A DNA stretch of 64,000 bases from Deltaproteobacteria bacterium Ga0077539 (GTDB lineage Bacteria > Myxococcota_A > Polyangia > Polyangiales > Ga0077539): contig LNEO01000119.1 of the NCBI GenBank assembly GCA_001465015.1, positions 1 to 64,000 on the forward strand, given 5' to 3'. A model generated the notes under the pieces. It did no database searches, had not been told where the DNA came from, and saw only the letters and a program-made list of their open reading frames with translations. Positions 18,197-27,332 of the stretch are shown here, piece by piece; the first letter of the stretch is position 1, and the number at the start of each line of letters is the position of its first letter. The translations under genes and the position numbers were made by a program.

Positions 18197-18300
18197 CGCG
18201 GCCGCGCGTCGGGGATCTCGCGGGTCGCGCAGTCTTTTTTGAAAACATGTGTGCGGTCATTCGCGCGCGGTCGACCGCGAATCCTCGCGCTGCGGCGCGG
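18197..18300. other. intergenic region between convergent genes
   Basis: The AddA-like gene and the flippase gene converge here. A run of T at about 18234-18240 follows a loose GCGCG/CGCGC pairing and could end the forward transcript. A perfect 14-bp palindrome (CGCGGTCGACCGCG, 18266-18279) lies closer to the flippase stop. Neither is a textbook terminator. Confidence 0.3.
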
Positions 18301-19819
18301 TCACCGCTTGAAGCGGCGGACAAGCTTCGCTCTCTCGCTGGCGGTCACCTCGCCCAACAGCAGCAGCGCGACGACGAAGACCGACGCGGCGACGGCGCAC
18401 GCGGCCACCGCGGACAGCTTCGAGTCCAGCCGCACCATCGAGCCCGCGAGGGCGCCCAAGAGCGCGGCGGCCGTCGAGCGAAGGCCCGTCTTCCACGGGA
18501 GCACTGAGCCGTAGAGGCGAAGGATGTAGCCGAACACCACGAGCGCTCCGAGCGTGGTGCCGCTGGCGGTGCCGATCGCTGCCGCCGAGAGGGCGCGCTC
18601 GCCGAAGCCCGCGATCGAGAGCGCCGCGAGGTCTCCGACGAACACGAGGGCGAGCATCGTGAGCATCAGCCACGTCGCAGCGGCGACGCGCTTGGACGCG
18701 AGGATGACTGTCAGCCCGATCACCGCGAGCGCGAACGCTCCCTGCCCCAGCGCGAGCCACCGCAGCGCGCTCGCGCCAACATAGAACTCCGGTCGATACA
18801 CGACACGAAGCACCGCCTCTGGAACGCCCGCGATCACCGCCAACATCGCGCCCAGCAGCAGCAGCGCGAACCGCAGCGCGCCGCGCAGCATGGTCCGAGT
18901 CGTCTCGACGTCTCCCTCCGCGGCCGCCTTGGAGACGACCGGAAAGAGCACGAACGTCACGGCGATCAGCAGCTGATACGGCAAGAACGCGAAGCTCTGC
19001 ACGCTCTTGTAGACGCCGATCAGCTCCTTGACAGCCTCGAGCGTCGCCCCAGCGGTGCGAGTGAGCACCGCTTGCATCACGAGCACGTCCGCTTGGAGCA
19101 CGATGTTGAGCGCGAGCTGATAGAGCAATACGGGCGCGAAGAACCCCGCATATTCTTTCGCGAACGCCGACCCAGCGGGCGCTTCGATCGATGGCTCGTT
19201 CAGCTCGGCGACGCATCGTCGGAGCCACCACTGCGAGCGCGACGAAAGTGATCACGACGCTCGCCGCCGCGAACCCGCCGACCGCGCCCTTCACCCCGAG
19301 CCCGACCCAGGCCAGGCCCACGATCAACGCCGTGCGAAGCGTCGCGAACACGATGTCGAGCGCCGCTTGCGCCACGAAGCGCTGCGCCCCGTTGAGCGAC
19401 CCGACGAGCGCCGCGTACACGCAGTACATCCCTGTCACGATCGACGCGATGCGCAGCAGCGGCGGAAGGCCAGGGTCTTTCAAGAGCTGCTCGCCAATTG
19501 GGCCCGCGAGCGCCGCGAACGCGACGCTCGTCGCGACGCCGAGCGCGGCGTGCAGCGCGAGTCCGCGGCGAATCGCGGGAGTCCCGTAATTCGTCACGCT
19601 CTTGGACATGGCCTGGATGGACCCTGCCACCACGACGTTGTTCAGGATCGAGACCGCGGCGAGGACCGCGCCGTAGACGCCGTAGTTCGCTTTGCCGAGC
19701 GCTCGCGTGAGCAGGACTGGCTGCGCGAAGCCCGTCAAGAGAAACCACGCCTTCGCGAAGGTGATGATCGCGACGCCGCGTCGCGCCCGCTCGGCGACTG
19801 ACTGTTCGGTAGAGCTCAC
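18301..19819 (-). pseudogene. MOP/MATE-type polysaccharide flippase, single-base frameshift
   Basis: The gene begins at GTG 19819 and ends at the TGA of 18301. Its length of 1519 nt is one more than a multiple of three. The first ~200 codons (three or more hydrophobic helices, AKAWFLLTGFAQPVLLTRAL) read in one frame. From roughly SAFAKEYAGFFAPVLLYQ onward the hydrophobic helices continue in the +1 frame. The switch lies between about 19216 and 19140, near MRRRAE. An intact product would have ~505 residues and about twelve to fourteen helices, as in Wzx/MurJ-like lipid-linked sugar exporters. Either the gene is broken, the base is a sequencing error, or there is recoding. No glycosyltransferases are adjacent. 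Confidence 0.75.
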
Positions 19820-20041
19820 GGTGCGCTCGCGCGATACCTCAGAGGGTGCGCGAGTGGAAGCGATACCCGCGATGTCGACCGCCGCGCATCACCGCCTCAA
19901 CCACCGCTCGCCGACCGATTCGACCGTGATCGAGCAGCGCAGCCAGCCGCGTGCGACATGGCCAGCGGCGGACCAATCCGATACAGTGAAGATTTTGTCC
20001 TTCGATATCGCGATGAATCAGCGAAGAATACCGGCCGCTCT

Positions 20042-20461
20042 ATGTCAGCCCTCGACGATCCTCGGATGACGCCAACGCATCTCCAGATGAGCTCGGAGCT
20101 GGCGTACCTCGACGACAGCGTCGTGGCGCTTCGTCAGGTGAGAAAGACGCTGTCGAATCAGGGGATCTTGATCGAGTGCTACACCGACGCCGACGAGCTC
20201 CTCGCCCGCGATAGCGGTCCGACGCTGCGCGCGGTGCTCCTCGACGTCGACCTCGGCGGGAGCGTCGACGGCCCCGCGGTCGCTGCGCAGCTGCGCGCGA
20301 AGCAGCCGACCCTCGAAATCGCCTTCTTTACCGCGGTCGACGCGAAGACGCGCGCCGACGAGCTCCGCGCGCTCGGGCCGGTCTTCGACAAGACCTCTCA
20401 GCTCGAGGAAGCCGTCGCCTGGCTTCGAGACCGCAGTCCTCCGACGGCGGAGCCGCGCTGA
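20042..20461 (+). CDS. single-domain response-regulator (receiver) protein
   Basis: 139 residues if it starts at ATG 20042; ATGs at 20066 and 20087 are alternatives. The body is a CheY-like receiver: acidic pair LDD at the start of the domain, phospho-acceptor in AVLLDVDLGG, conserved Thr in AFFTAVD, and Lys in VFDKTSQ. No output domain is present, so it would act by protein-protein contact in a phosphorelay. No histidine kinase is adjacent. The 220-bp upstream gap has an AT-richer stretch (about 19975-20035) that could hold promoters for this gene and for the divergent flippase. Confidence 0.75.
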   Translation: MSALDDPRMTPTHLQMSSELAYLDDSVVALRQVRKTLSNQGILIECYTDADELLARDSGPTLRAVLLDVDLGGSVDGPAVAAQLRAKQPTLEIAFFTAVDAKTRADELRALGPVFDKTSQLEEAVAWLRDRSPPTAEPR

Positions 20462-20485
20462 CCAGCATTTTGTTACGATCTCGGA

Positions 20486-22036
20486 GTGACCAAGCGAGGT
20501 GCGTCGGTGATCGAGCGGGATCGCGATCGTCTGCATGCAGCAGCGAGACACCGCCGCGCGGCCGCGGTGCGCGCTGCGATCACCTGTTGCGCGACGGTCG
20601 CGTTGGTGTCAGCGCCGCGACTGGTGCATGCGCAATCGGGGTCCGACGCTTCGGCGGACGCGAGCGCCGATGGCGGCGCGCCGACCGTCGGCAGCGGTGA
20701 ATGCCGCGCTGGCGCGATCGACTGCGTCTCGGCGCCGATCGAGTTTCGCAGGCGCCAAGGACTGCCCGTCGAGCTCGACTGGGACACGAACTGGGTGCCC
20801 GCGGGTTCGCCCGTCCAGGTGCGCTTTCGCGCAGCGTTCGTCGGACACACCGAGGTGCGCCTCGGAGGCGCGCTCGCCGCGTCGTGGCACCGCGCGTTCG
20901 ACGTCGAAACGCCGCCCGGTCCTGCCGCGAGCGGTCTGATCGAGACCGACTACGGCATCGTTCTCAGCGCGCGAGTGCGACTTCACCTCGAGGTCACCGG
21001 CCGAACGTTCGACTGGGAAGGCAACATTCCCTACGTCCCCCGCGTGGACTTTCGCGCCACGGCGCGATCCAACATCGACCCGTGGTCCTGGTCGCGGTCC
21101 TCTGTGCGCGGGATGACCATGAGGCAGCACCTCGCCGACGTCGCGCTCACCGACGCGATCATCTCGATCCCGGGCATCTCCGGGGGATTGTCGTTCGACG
21201 CCGCCGCGAGCCTCGAGACGGGCTACCGCTCGACCCGCATTTCGTTTGCGCCCGCGCCGGACTCGATCACCGAGAGCGTCTCGCGAATCGCGATGCCGTT
21301 TCCGGGAGGAGAGCTCGCGGAGTTTCGACCGAGGCTCGAAGGAGTGCTCGATCAACGCATCACCGTCACCGTGACGCCGTCGCTGTATGTGTCGCTGCTC
21401 GGGCGGCGATGGATGATTCCGATCGTCGACGTTCCAGTGCCCATCGACACGGGCTCGCGGCCCTGGCTCTTCGACCCGCAGCGAGTCGAGTTCGCGATGC
21501 CCGACCTCGCGCCGCTCCCTTCGGTCATCGATTTCGGCGACGTCGTCGTCGGCGAGAGCGCGACGCGTTCGATCAGCGCCGACAACCGCGGCGGCAGACG
21601 ACTCTTGCTCGATCGATCGACGGACATCGACTCGACCCCGTTCTCGTGGACAATGCCTCGGGTCGAGATCTCTCCTCGCGGGCTGCGTTCGCTGGAGATG
21701 ACCTTCGCTCCGGCGCGCGAAGGCGGCTTCGACGTTCGAGTTCCGCTCCTCACCAGCGACCCGGACGCGCCGACGGTCTACGTCACTGCGCGAGGGCGCG
21801 GCGTGTTGCGCAGCATGCCGATGGACGCGGGATCCCTTCCGGACAGCGGTCCCGACGTATCGGATGGGTTCACGGTTGGCTCCGAGCCTCGCGGTGACGG
21901 CCGCGTGGGCCCGCAAGTGACGATGAGCGGCGGCTGCGGGTGCGCGGTTCCAACGCGCTCTTCGACGCCACGCTGGCCCCTCACCCTGTCGCTACTCGCC
22001 GCCGTCGCTGTCCTCGCTCGTCGCCGCGGTCGTTGA
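20486..22036 (+). CDS. exported protein with MYXO-CTERM-like sorting tail and ASH-like domain
   Basis: 516 residues from GTG 20486, 24 bp after the receiver gene. A signal peptide ends near PRLVHAQ and is followed by an Asp/Ala/Ser linker. Residues ~345-440 resemble the 'choice-of-anchor D' / ASH beta-sandwich (VIDFGDVVVGE, then LEMTFAP, then VTARG). The C-terminus (CGCAVPTRSS, a hydrophobic helix, then LARRRGR) fits the MYXO-CTERM pattern of Cys motif, membrane helix and Arg cluster. That pattern is known in myxobacteria as a sorting signal for surface anchoring. The middle part is beta-rich with no named domain. The stop codon lies inside the first copy of the tandem repeat that follows. 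Confidence 0.78.
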   Translation: MTKRGASVIERDRDRLHAAARHRRAAAVRAAITCCATVALVSAPRLVHAQSGSDASADASADGGAPTVGSGECRAGAIDCVSAPIEFRRRQGLPVELDWDTNWVPAGSPVQVRFRAAFVGHTEVRLGGALAASWHRAFDVETPPGPAASGLIETDYGIVLSARVRLHLEVTGRTFDWEGNIPYVPRVDFRATARSNIDPWSWSRSSVRGMTMRQHLADVALTDAIISIPGISGGLSFDAAASLETGYRSTRISFAPAPDSITESVSRIAMPFPGGELAEFRPRLEGVLDQRITVTVTPSLYVSLLGRRWMIPIVDVPVPIDTGSRPWLFDPQRVEFAMPDLAPLPSVIDFGDVVVGESATRSISADNRGGRRLLLDRSTDIDSTPFSWTMPRVEISPRGLRSLEMTFAPAREGGFDVRVPLLTSDPDAPTVYVTARGRGVLRSMPMDAGSLPDSGPDVSDGFTVGSEPRGDGRVGPQVTMSGGCGCAVPTRSSTPRWPLTLSLLAAVAVLARRRGR

Positions 22037-22130
22037 CCTCGCGCGTACAACGCGGCTTCGACCGCGCGCGTACAACGCGGCTTCGACCTCGCGCGTACAA
22101 CGCGGCTTCGACCTCGCGCGTACAACGCGC
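22035..22130. repeat. 25-bp tandem repeat, about 3.8 copies
   Basis: Units at 22035-22059, 22060-22084, 22085-22109 and a partial one at 22110-22130 share the core gcgcgtacaacgcggcttc; only one base differs in the second unit. They fill the space between the convergent MYXO-CTERM-like and VKOR-DsbA genes and overlap the former's stop codon. Copies abut directly, so this is a minisatellite and not a CRISPR array. Confidence 0.9.
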
Positions 22131-23222
22131 TCAGTGAGCGTCCGCTCGTGGAGCTCCGGCGTCCGGATGCAGGGCGCGCTCGACGCTCGCTCGAAGCGAG
22201 TCTTCGTCAACCTGTCCGTCGAACCGCTCGTGACCGATGAACATCGTTGGCAGACCGCTGACCGCGCACTCGCCTGCGGCGTTGCGATCGGACGCGATGT
22301 GGCTCCGCGTTCGTTCGGACGCGACGCACGTGCGAAACGCCGCGGCGTCCAGGCCGAGCTCGCGCGCGATCGACTCGGTCCCCGCCGCGGTCAAGCGCGA
22401 CGCTTCGGCGCGAAAGAGCTTGTCGGCCATCGCCTCTCCCCGGCCGAGGTCCTCCGCGCAGAGCGCAGCGAGCGCAGCAGTCTGCGCGTTGGGGTGAATG
22501 CTCGTGAGCGGGAGCTGCTTTCGCACGAGCCGAACGCGCCCCTCGTAGCGCGACAGCACGCGCGTGAGCACTTCGTGTTGTCGGCGACAAAACGGGCACT
22601 CGAAGTCGGCGAACTCCACGATCGTGACCACTCCGTCGCGCTGCTCGCGCGCGATCGGACCAGGCAGGTCGGCGATGTACTGCGCCTGCGGTCCCGGCTC
22701 GCGCCCGCCCGTTCCGCCGCTGGTCGGCGCTCCTGGCGCCATCGACATCGCGAACGCCGACGCGAGCACCGCGCCGCCTCCGAAGAGCCATCGCTGCGTC
22801 GAAGACGCCGGCTCGTACGAGCGCGCTCCGAACAGCAGCGCCGCGCCGAACAACAACGCGCTCGTGTCGGTCACGACGCAGAGCTTGCACCACGAGCCGC
22901 ACACGCCCCGCTGAAGGATCAGGAAGGTCAACCCGCCGAGGGCCGCGAGCGCGCCGAGAGGGGGCAAGAACTTCTTTCCCTTCTCTTCGTCCGCGAGCAG
23001 CGTGGCGCTCAACGCGAGGCCGAACGACACCAACCCGAACCACGGCAGAGAGAAGCCTCCGAACCGTTGTTCCCAACACGCGCGAACCGCAGTGCAGCCG
23101 CCACCCGGACCGCAGATCAGCGGTTCGGGCGACGCGTACTCGACGACGAGCGCCGCGGAGACCGCGAGTCCCACGAGGGCGAAGATGCGAGCCGCGAGGA
23201 TGGCGATAGGACGAAGATCCAC
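22131..23222 (-). CDS. vitamin K epoxide reductase-like / DsbA-like thioredoxin fusion
   Basis: 363 residues from GTG 23222, preceded by GAAGGAAA at good spacing. N-terminal ~150 residues: a four- or five-helix VKOR domain with the loop Cys pair (CGPGGGCTAVRAC) and the active-site CXXC as WCKLC. A linker (~150-185) leads to a DsbA/thioredoxin domain with active site CPFC in EFADFECPFCRRQ and cis-Pro in SGLPTMFIG. Bacterial VKOR fusions oxidise periplasmic proteins and pass electrons to quinone, so this is the disulfide-forming counterpart for the many Cys-rich exported proteins here (inference). It reads toward the tandem repeats and probably has its own promoter in the upstream gap. Confidence 0.92.
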   Translation of the reverse strand: MDLRPIAILAARIFALVGLAVSAALVVEYASPEPLICGPGGGCTAVRACWEQRFGGFSLPWFGLVSFGLALSATLLADEEKGKKFLPPLGALAALGGLTFLILQRGVCGSWCKLCVVTDTSALLFGAALLFGARSYEPASSTQRWLFGGGAVLASAFAMSMAPGAPTSGGTGGREPGPQAQYIADLPGPIAREQRDGVVTIVEFADFECPFCRRQHEVLTRVLSRYEGRVRLVRKQLPLTSIHPNAQTAALAALCAEDLGRGEAMADKLFRAEASRLTAAGTESIARELGLDAAAFRTCVASERTRSHIASDRNAAGECAVSGLPTMFIGHERFDGQVDEDSLRASVERALHPDAGAPRADAH

Positions 23223-23554
23223 AGAGCGATTTCCTTCATTGGTACTCGGGGTTATCCGAGCTTTGCGCAGCCTGAATCGAGCGCGCCTCGATGTTGTACA
23301 TCAACCCGCGAGCGGCGACTTCGTTCGATGAGACCGACCTCGTCGAGCGAGATTTGGCGTCCAGGCGCGACGCGGCTTGACGATCGATCGACAAGTGCAA
23401 GAGTTCTTTTGCAACCGCGGTGCTGGATCGAGCATCGAAGAAACGACAGCAAAGAGATCCGCGCCGTTCCTCGAAGTGAGCGGCTATTTGTGGGCTTTCA
23501 TCGTCCCTCCCCTCGTTGGTTCCTCCCCCTCCCAACGGCCCGCACGATAGCCGC
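23223..23554. other. 332-bp gap without a convincing gene
   Basis: This is the longest gene-free stretch, between the acyl-CoA ligase stop and the VKOR-DsbA start, both on the minus strand. It is less GC-rich than its flanks and probably carries the promoter of the VKOR-DsbA gene. A 66-codon minus-strand frame (23252-23452) exists, but it has no family features or credible start context. I see no tRNA, riboswitch or strong hairpin. Confidence 0.5.
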
Positions 23555-25009
23555 TCACTCCGAAGAACGGACCCGATCTCGCGTCGACACCGTCGAGAAG
23601 CGCCCTTCGAACAGCGCAGACGCCGCCCTTCGATCTGGCTTTCCTGCGTTGGTGAGCGGCAGCTCGTCGCACAACACGTAGAGCCGCGGGCGCTTGTGCG
23701 GCGCCAGGAGCTTCTCGCACTCCGCCGCAAAGGCTCTCGCGTCGAAGGTCCCCGCGCCCGAGTCTGTGACGATCGCGCACGCCACGAGCTGCCCCCACCG
23801 CTCGTCGGACACGCCGAACACCATGACTCCAGCGACGCCCTTCGCCGCGCCGAGCGCGCGCTCGACCTCGAGCGGATAGACGTTCTCTCCGCCCGTCACG
23901 ATGAGGTCCGTCCGCCGGGCGACGACGTGAAGCCGCTGTTGCTCGTCGAAGAAGCCGAAGTCTCCCGTGTCGAACCAGTCGCCGTTCGCGCGCGGATCGC
24001 CGTGCAGATATCCCGAGAACAGCGTGGGTCCGCGCAGCACGATCGCGCCGACATCGCCCGCGCGAGCTCGCTCGCCTCGGTCATCGCGAATCTCGACCTC
24101 GACCCCCGATAGCGGCTCGCCCGACGAGAGGTCGAGCGCCCCTGGTGCTCGCTCGCGCTGCGTCGTCACCTGCGAGCAAGCCTCGGTGAGGCCGTACGTC
24201 GTGCGCACACGAATTCGAGCGCGCGCGCAGCGCTCGAGCAGGGTCCCAGGCGCCGCCGCGCCGCCGAGCAGCACCGCGCGCAGCGACGCCAGCGCGCCCT
24301 CGTAACCAGCGTCCAACAAGCGATGGAGCATCGTCGGAACGAAGCTCGCGATCGTCGCCGACTCTCGCGCGATCGCTTCGACGACCGCGGCCTCATCGAA
24401 GCGCGGCAGAAGGATCACGGTCTTTCGCGCCGCTGCGCAGCGGGTGAGCACCGAGAGCCCGCCCACGTGGCAGAGCGGCAGACACAAGAGCCAGCGATCG
24501 TCGTCGAGCCACCGGAGATTCTCGGCGCTCGCGGCGGCGCTCGCCGCAAACGCTCGGCGAGACAGGACCGCGCCCTTGGGGTTGCCCGTCGTTCCTGATG
24601 TGTAGAGGATCGCGAGCGGCGCCTCGGGGTCGAGCGCAGGTCGCGATCGACTGCGATCGACGCTCGGCCCGAGAGCCACGAGCGACGAGGCCAACTCTCG
24701 ATCGATCACGAGCGAGCAGCGCGCGTCGCGCACGAGCGCGTCCGCCTCGCGCTCGGTCAACCGAGGATGCAGCGGCACGATCGGGATCCCTCGATCGATG
24801 AGCGAGAGCAGAACCAGCGCCGTGTTCCCGTGGTTCACCGCGCCGACCGCGACCGGCCCTCGACCCTCGCCGCGGCGACGCTCGATGTCATCCGCGATCG
24901 CTGCGCAGCGCTTCGCCAGCTCGCCGTACGTGATCGATCGTCCTTCGGTCACGAGCGCTACGCGATCGGCCGCGTCGAGCGCGGCGCGTTCGAGCGAAAA
25001 CGGGTCCAA
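23555..25009 (-). CDS. AMP-forming acyl-CoA ligase, MenE-like
   Basis: 484 residues from TTG 25009, chosen because GGGAG sits 6 bases upstream and the fold begins there; the frame is open further upstream inside the next gene. ANL-superfamily motifs: P-loop LYTSGTTGNPKGA, YGLTEAC, the hinge/Asp DTGDFGF, and catalytic Lys in NAGKPDRR. Best resemblance is to 2-succinylbenzoate-CoA ligase (MenE): short length and TGGENVYPLEVE. No other menaquinone genes are in the window. It starts 13 bp after the end of the B12-radical SAM/PCMT gene and is the last gene of that operon, so it may activate an acid for the same pathway. MenE by homology is likely; the true substrate is open. Confidence 0.82.
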   Translation of the reverse strand: MDPFSLERAALDAADRVALVTEGRSITYGELAKRCAAIADDIERRRGEGRGPVAVGAVNHGNTALVLLSLIDRGIPIVPLHPRLTEREADALVRDARCSLVIDRELASSLVALGPSVDRSRSRPALDPEAPLAILYTSGTTGNPKGAVLSRRAFAASAAASAENLRWLDDDRWLLCLPLCHVGGLSVLTRCAAARKTVILLPRFDEAAVVEAIARESATIASFVPTMLHRLLDAGYEGALASLRAVLLGGAAAPGTLLERCARARIRVRTTYGLTEACSQVTTQRERAPGALDLSSGEPLSGVEVEIRDDRGERARAGDVGAIVLRGPTLFSGYLHGDPRANGDWFDTGDFGFFDEQQRLHVVARRTDLIVTGGENVYPLEVERALGAAKGVAGVMVFGVSDERWGQLVACAIVTDSGAGTFDARAFAAECEKLLAPHKRPRLYVLCDELPLTNAGKPDRRAASALFEGRFSTVSTRDRVRSSE

Positions 25010-25022
25010 CTCCTGCTCCCTG

Positions 25023-27281
25023 TCAGTCCTTTGCGACCGGGAGATAGACGCGCTTGTGCGGCTCGCTCGACGCAGAAGGCTCGCGCTTCGAAGGAGCGAC
25101 CGGGACCTCGTCGCTCGTTCGTCGGCGCACGAAGACCACCGAGTCGAACGTCTCGATCTCGAATCGATCGCCGACGCGCGTCGCGCGAAGCAGTTTTTGT
25201 TCTTCTCGAGCTCCGACCGGAGCCACCACGACCGCGCCTTCGCGCAACGCGAGCCACGTTGAAGGGATCTCTTCGAGCGCGAATCCAACGGCGACCTTGT
25301 CGATCGTCGCCGGGTCGACGCCCCACTGAGACGGGTCCGTCGCGTCGCCGCTTCGCAATCGCACCTGGGAAATCCCTGTGAACATCGGCGCGCCGCGCGC
25401 GACGAGCGCCGGGTCGACCTCGACGCTGAACACCGCGCCGTCGGCGCCGACCAGCGTCGCGAGCACGCTCGAACCGAAGCCCGTCCCAGCGCCCAGGTCG
25501 ACGACCCGGTCACCGGATTCGATGCCGAGCAGCGAGAACATCCTCGCGTACGCGTGAAGCGCGCTCACCGTGCTGTCGCCAGTCGCGTCGAGCGGAATCG
25601 GCGCGTCTCGCACGGACTCCTTGACGCGGTCGAGCGGAACAAAGAGCTCCCTCGGCGCGTCGAGCACCGCCGAGACCACGCGATCGACGACCTCGACTCG
25701 AGCGCCTTCGCCGCCCGCATAGCGCGTGAGGGACGCGCGGTGGCGCTCGCGCATCGCGCGGGCGGTCGTCGCGAGCAGCGCGTCCGAGCGGCGATGGGAG
25801 TCACCGCGCGACGATCGGCCGAGGTATCGATGCCACGCGTAGTAGCGATCGAGGTAGTGCATGCGCGTCGTCGCGTCGTCCTGCCGGACTTGATCGCGAA
25901 TCGCGCGCACGAAGTAGCTTCTCGCGGGACCGCTGTAGACGAAGTTCTTCTCGATCTCGCTGACGATCGGCCCGAAGTGCTCGTGCTGCAGGCGCATTCG
26001 CTCGAGGTACGTGAGCTCGCGCGACGGGTCGACCCACTCGGCGAGAAACTCTTGATCGCCGTCGTGCCACCAGTCGGGCCGATGAAACACACACCCGAAG
26101 CGCGCCTCCCACTGCGATCGCTCGCTGTCGATCGGCGAGCCAGGATACAGACGAAACGGATCCACCGAGAGAAAGCCCGTCACGCCCTTCGGGTCGAGAA
26201 ACAGCTCGCGCAGATACGCCGCGCTTCGCACGATGCTGTCCGGCGTCTCTCCGGGGTGCCCCACAATGACGTTCGCTCCCCACGGAACCTGGTGTTCCCT
26301 CGCCCACACCGAGATCTTGCGCATGCGATCGAGATACTCGTCGAGGCGCCCCGCCTTGCGAATGGTCGCGAGGTGCGCCGGGTCGCCCGACTCGAGGCCG
26401 AACCCGAGCCCGCAGTTGGCCGCGCGAAAGAGCTCGAGGTCCACCTCGTCGATCAGGTCGACGCGGATCAAGAGCCAGAACTTGTCGACCGGAATGTTCT
26501 CGCGCGCGAGCGCCTCGAGAAACTTTCGTCGCCACGACACCTTCATGCCGAACAGCGCGTCGGCGACGTAGACCGTCCAGGTGCGAAGGTCGAGAAAGCG
26601 ATGGAGCGAGCGGATCTCTTCGATCGCGCGCTCGATGGACAGGGGACGCCAGCTCACCTCGCGCTTCGCGCGCTCCATGCAAAACGCGCAGTCGAAGGGG
26701 CAGCCGCGAGAGAAGTACACCTGCGCCTGCGAGTTGACCTTGCGCGCGACGTCGCGATAGCGCGCGAGAAAGCTCCAGTCGCTCGGAGGTAGCTCATCGA
26801 GGTCGTCGACCGGGTCTGGACCGAGGATTTCGCCTCGCAGCGGCGATCCCCCCTCGACCGACTCGATCACGCGCACCATCGGCTTCTCGCCTTCGCCGAC
26901 GATGCACACGTCGAACGGCGAGCCGTCGTACACGATGTCACCGGGCCGCGCGCTCGCGTGATAGCCGCCCGCGACGATGACCGCGCTCGGATAGAGCTCT
27001 CGAGCTGCTTCGGCGATCGCGACGCACTTGAGGTAGTCGAAGCTCGAGTAGACGCCGAGCGCGATCACGTCGTACCCAGCGCCGTCATCGCCGCCGAGCA
27101 GCGCCGGGAGCGACACGGCGCCGAACGCGCGCTCGGTCTCGATGTCGCGGATGTCGACGCGCGCGCCGGTCTTCGCGCGGGCGTAGGTCGCGAGCAGGAC
27201 GAGCTGCGGGACGCCGAAGTTTCCCGCGGCGGCGCCGTCGGTTCCTGGCCACAAGAGCAAGACGCGAACAGGGCGGCTCAT
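25023..27281 (-). CDS. B12-binding-type radical SAM enzyme fused to a PCMT-like methyltransferase
   Basis: 752 residues from ATG 27281; an extra 10 codons upstream are less likely. Residues ~1-150: a cobalamin-binding-like Rossmann domain (VRVLLLWPGTDG, VIVAGGYHAS, VGEGE). Residues ~165-400: radical SAM core with CPFDCAFC (C-x3-C-x2-C) and FGLESGDP. Residues ~530-740: PCMT (protein L-isoaspartate O-methyltransferase) fold, with APRELFVPLD, STVSALHAYARM, the SAM site VVDLGAGTGFG, and VVAPVG near the end. A single polypeptide thus joins radical chemistry and carboxyl-type methylation, two SAM-dependent activities. I know no named family with this order. It lies between a SPASM radical SAM gene (51 bp) and an acyl-CoA ligase (13 bp). 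Confidence 0.88.
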   Translation of the reverse strand: MSRPVRVLLLWPGTDGAAAGNFGVPQLVLLATYARAKTGARVDIRDIETERAFGAVSLPALLGGDDGAGYDVIALGVYSSFDYLKCVAIAEAARELYPSAVIVAGGYHASARPGDIVYDGSPFDVCIVGEGEKPMVRVIESVEGGSPLRGEILGPDPVDDLDELPPSDWSFLARYRDVARKVNSQAQVYFSRGCPFDCAFCMERAKREVSWRPLSIERAIEEIRSLHRFLDLRTWTVYVADALFGMKVSWRRKFLEALARENIPVDKFWLLIRVDLIDEVDLELFRAANCGLGFGLESGDPAHLATIRKAGRLDEYLDRMRKISVWAREHQVPWGANVIVGHPGETPDSIVRSAAYLRELFLDPKGVTGFLSVDPFRLYPGSPIDSERSQWEARFGCVFHRPDWWHDGDQEFLAEWVDPSRELTYLERMRLQHEHFGPIVSEIEKNFVYSGPARSYFVRAIRDQVRQDDATTRMHYLDRYYAWHRYLGRSSRGDSHRRSDALLATTARAMRERHRASLTRYAGGEGARVEVVDRVVSAVLDAPRELFVPLDRVKESVRDAPIPLDATGDSTVSALHAYARMFSLLGIESGDRVVDLGAGTGFGSSVLATLVGADGAVFSVEVDPALVARGAPMFTGISQVRLRSGDATDPSQWGVDPATIDKVAVGFALEEIPSTWLALREGAVVVAPVGAREEQKLLRATRVGDRFEIETFDSVVFVRRRTSDEVPVAPSKREPSASSEPHKRVYLPVAKD

Positions 27282-27332
27282 GACCCCGTAGCGTAGTCGA
27301 CCGCGGCCCATCGAGCGATGGGGGCGAGCGCG

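Noticed and set aside
22035-22130. CRISPR array
   Set aside because: The 25-bp units abut without spacers and no cas genes are nearby.
23252-23452. Small minus-strand gene (66 codons) that might be a precursor peptide for the radical SAM enzymes
   Set aside because: No leader-core pattern, no good ribosome site, Arg-rich composition, and located downstream of the operon.
23555-25009. Assigning menaquinone biosynthesis to the MenE-like ligase
   Set aside because: No other men genes are in the window and it is translationally close to radical SAM genes, so only the enzyme class was called.
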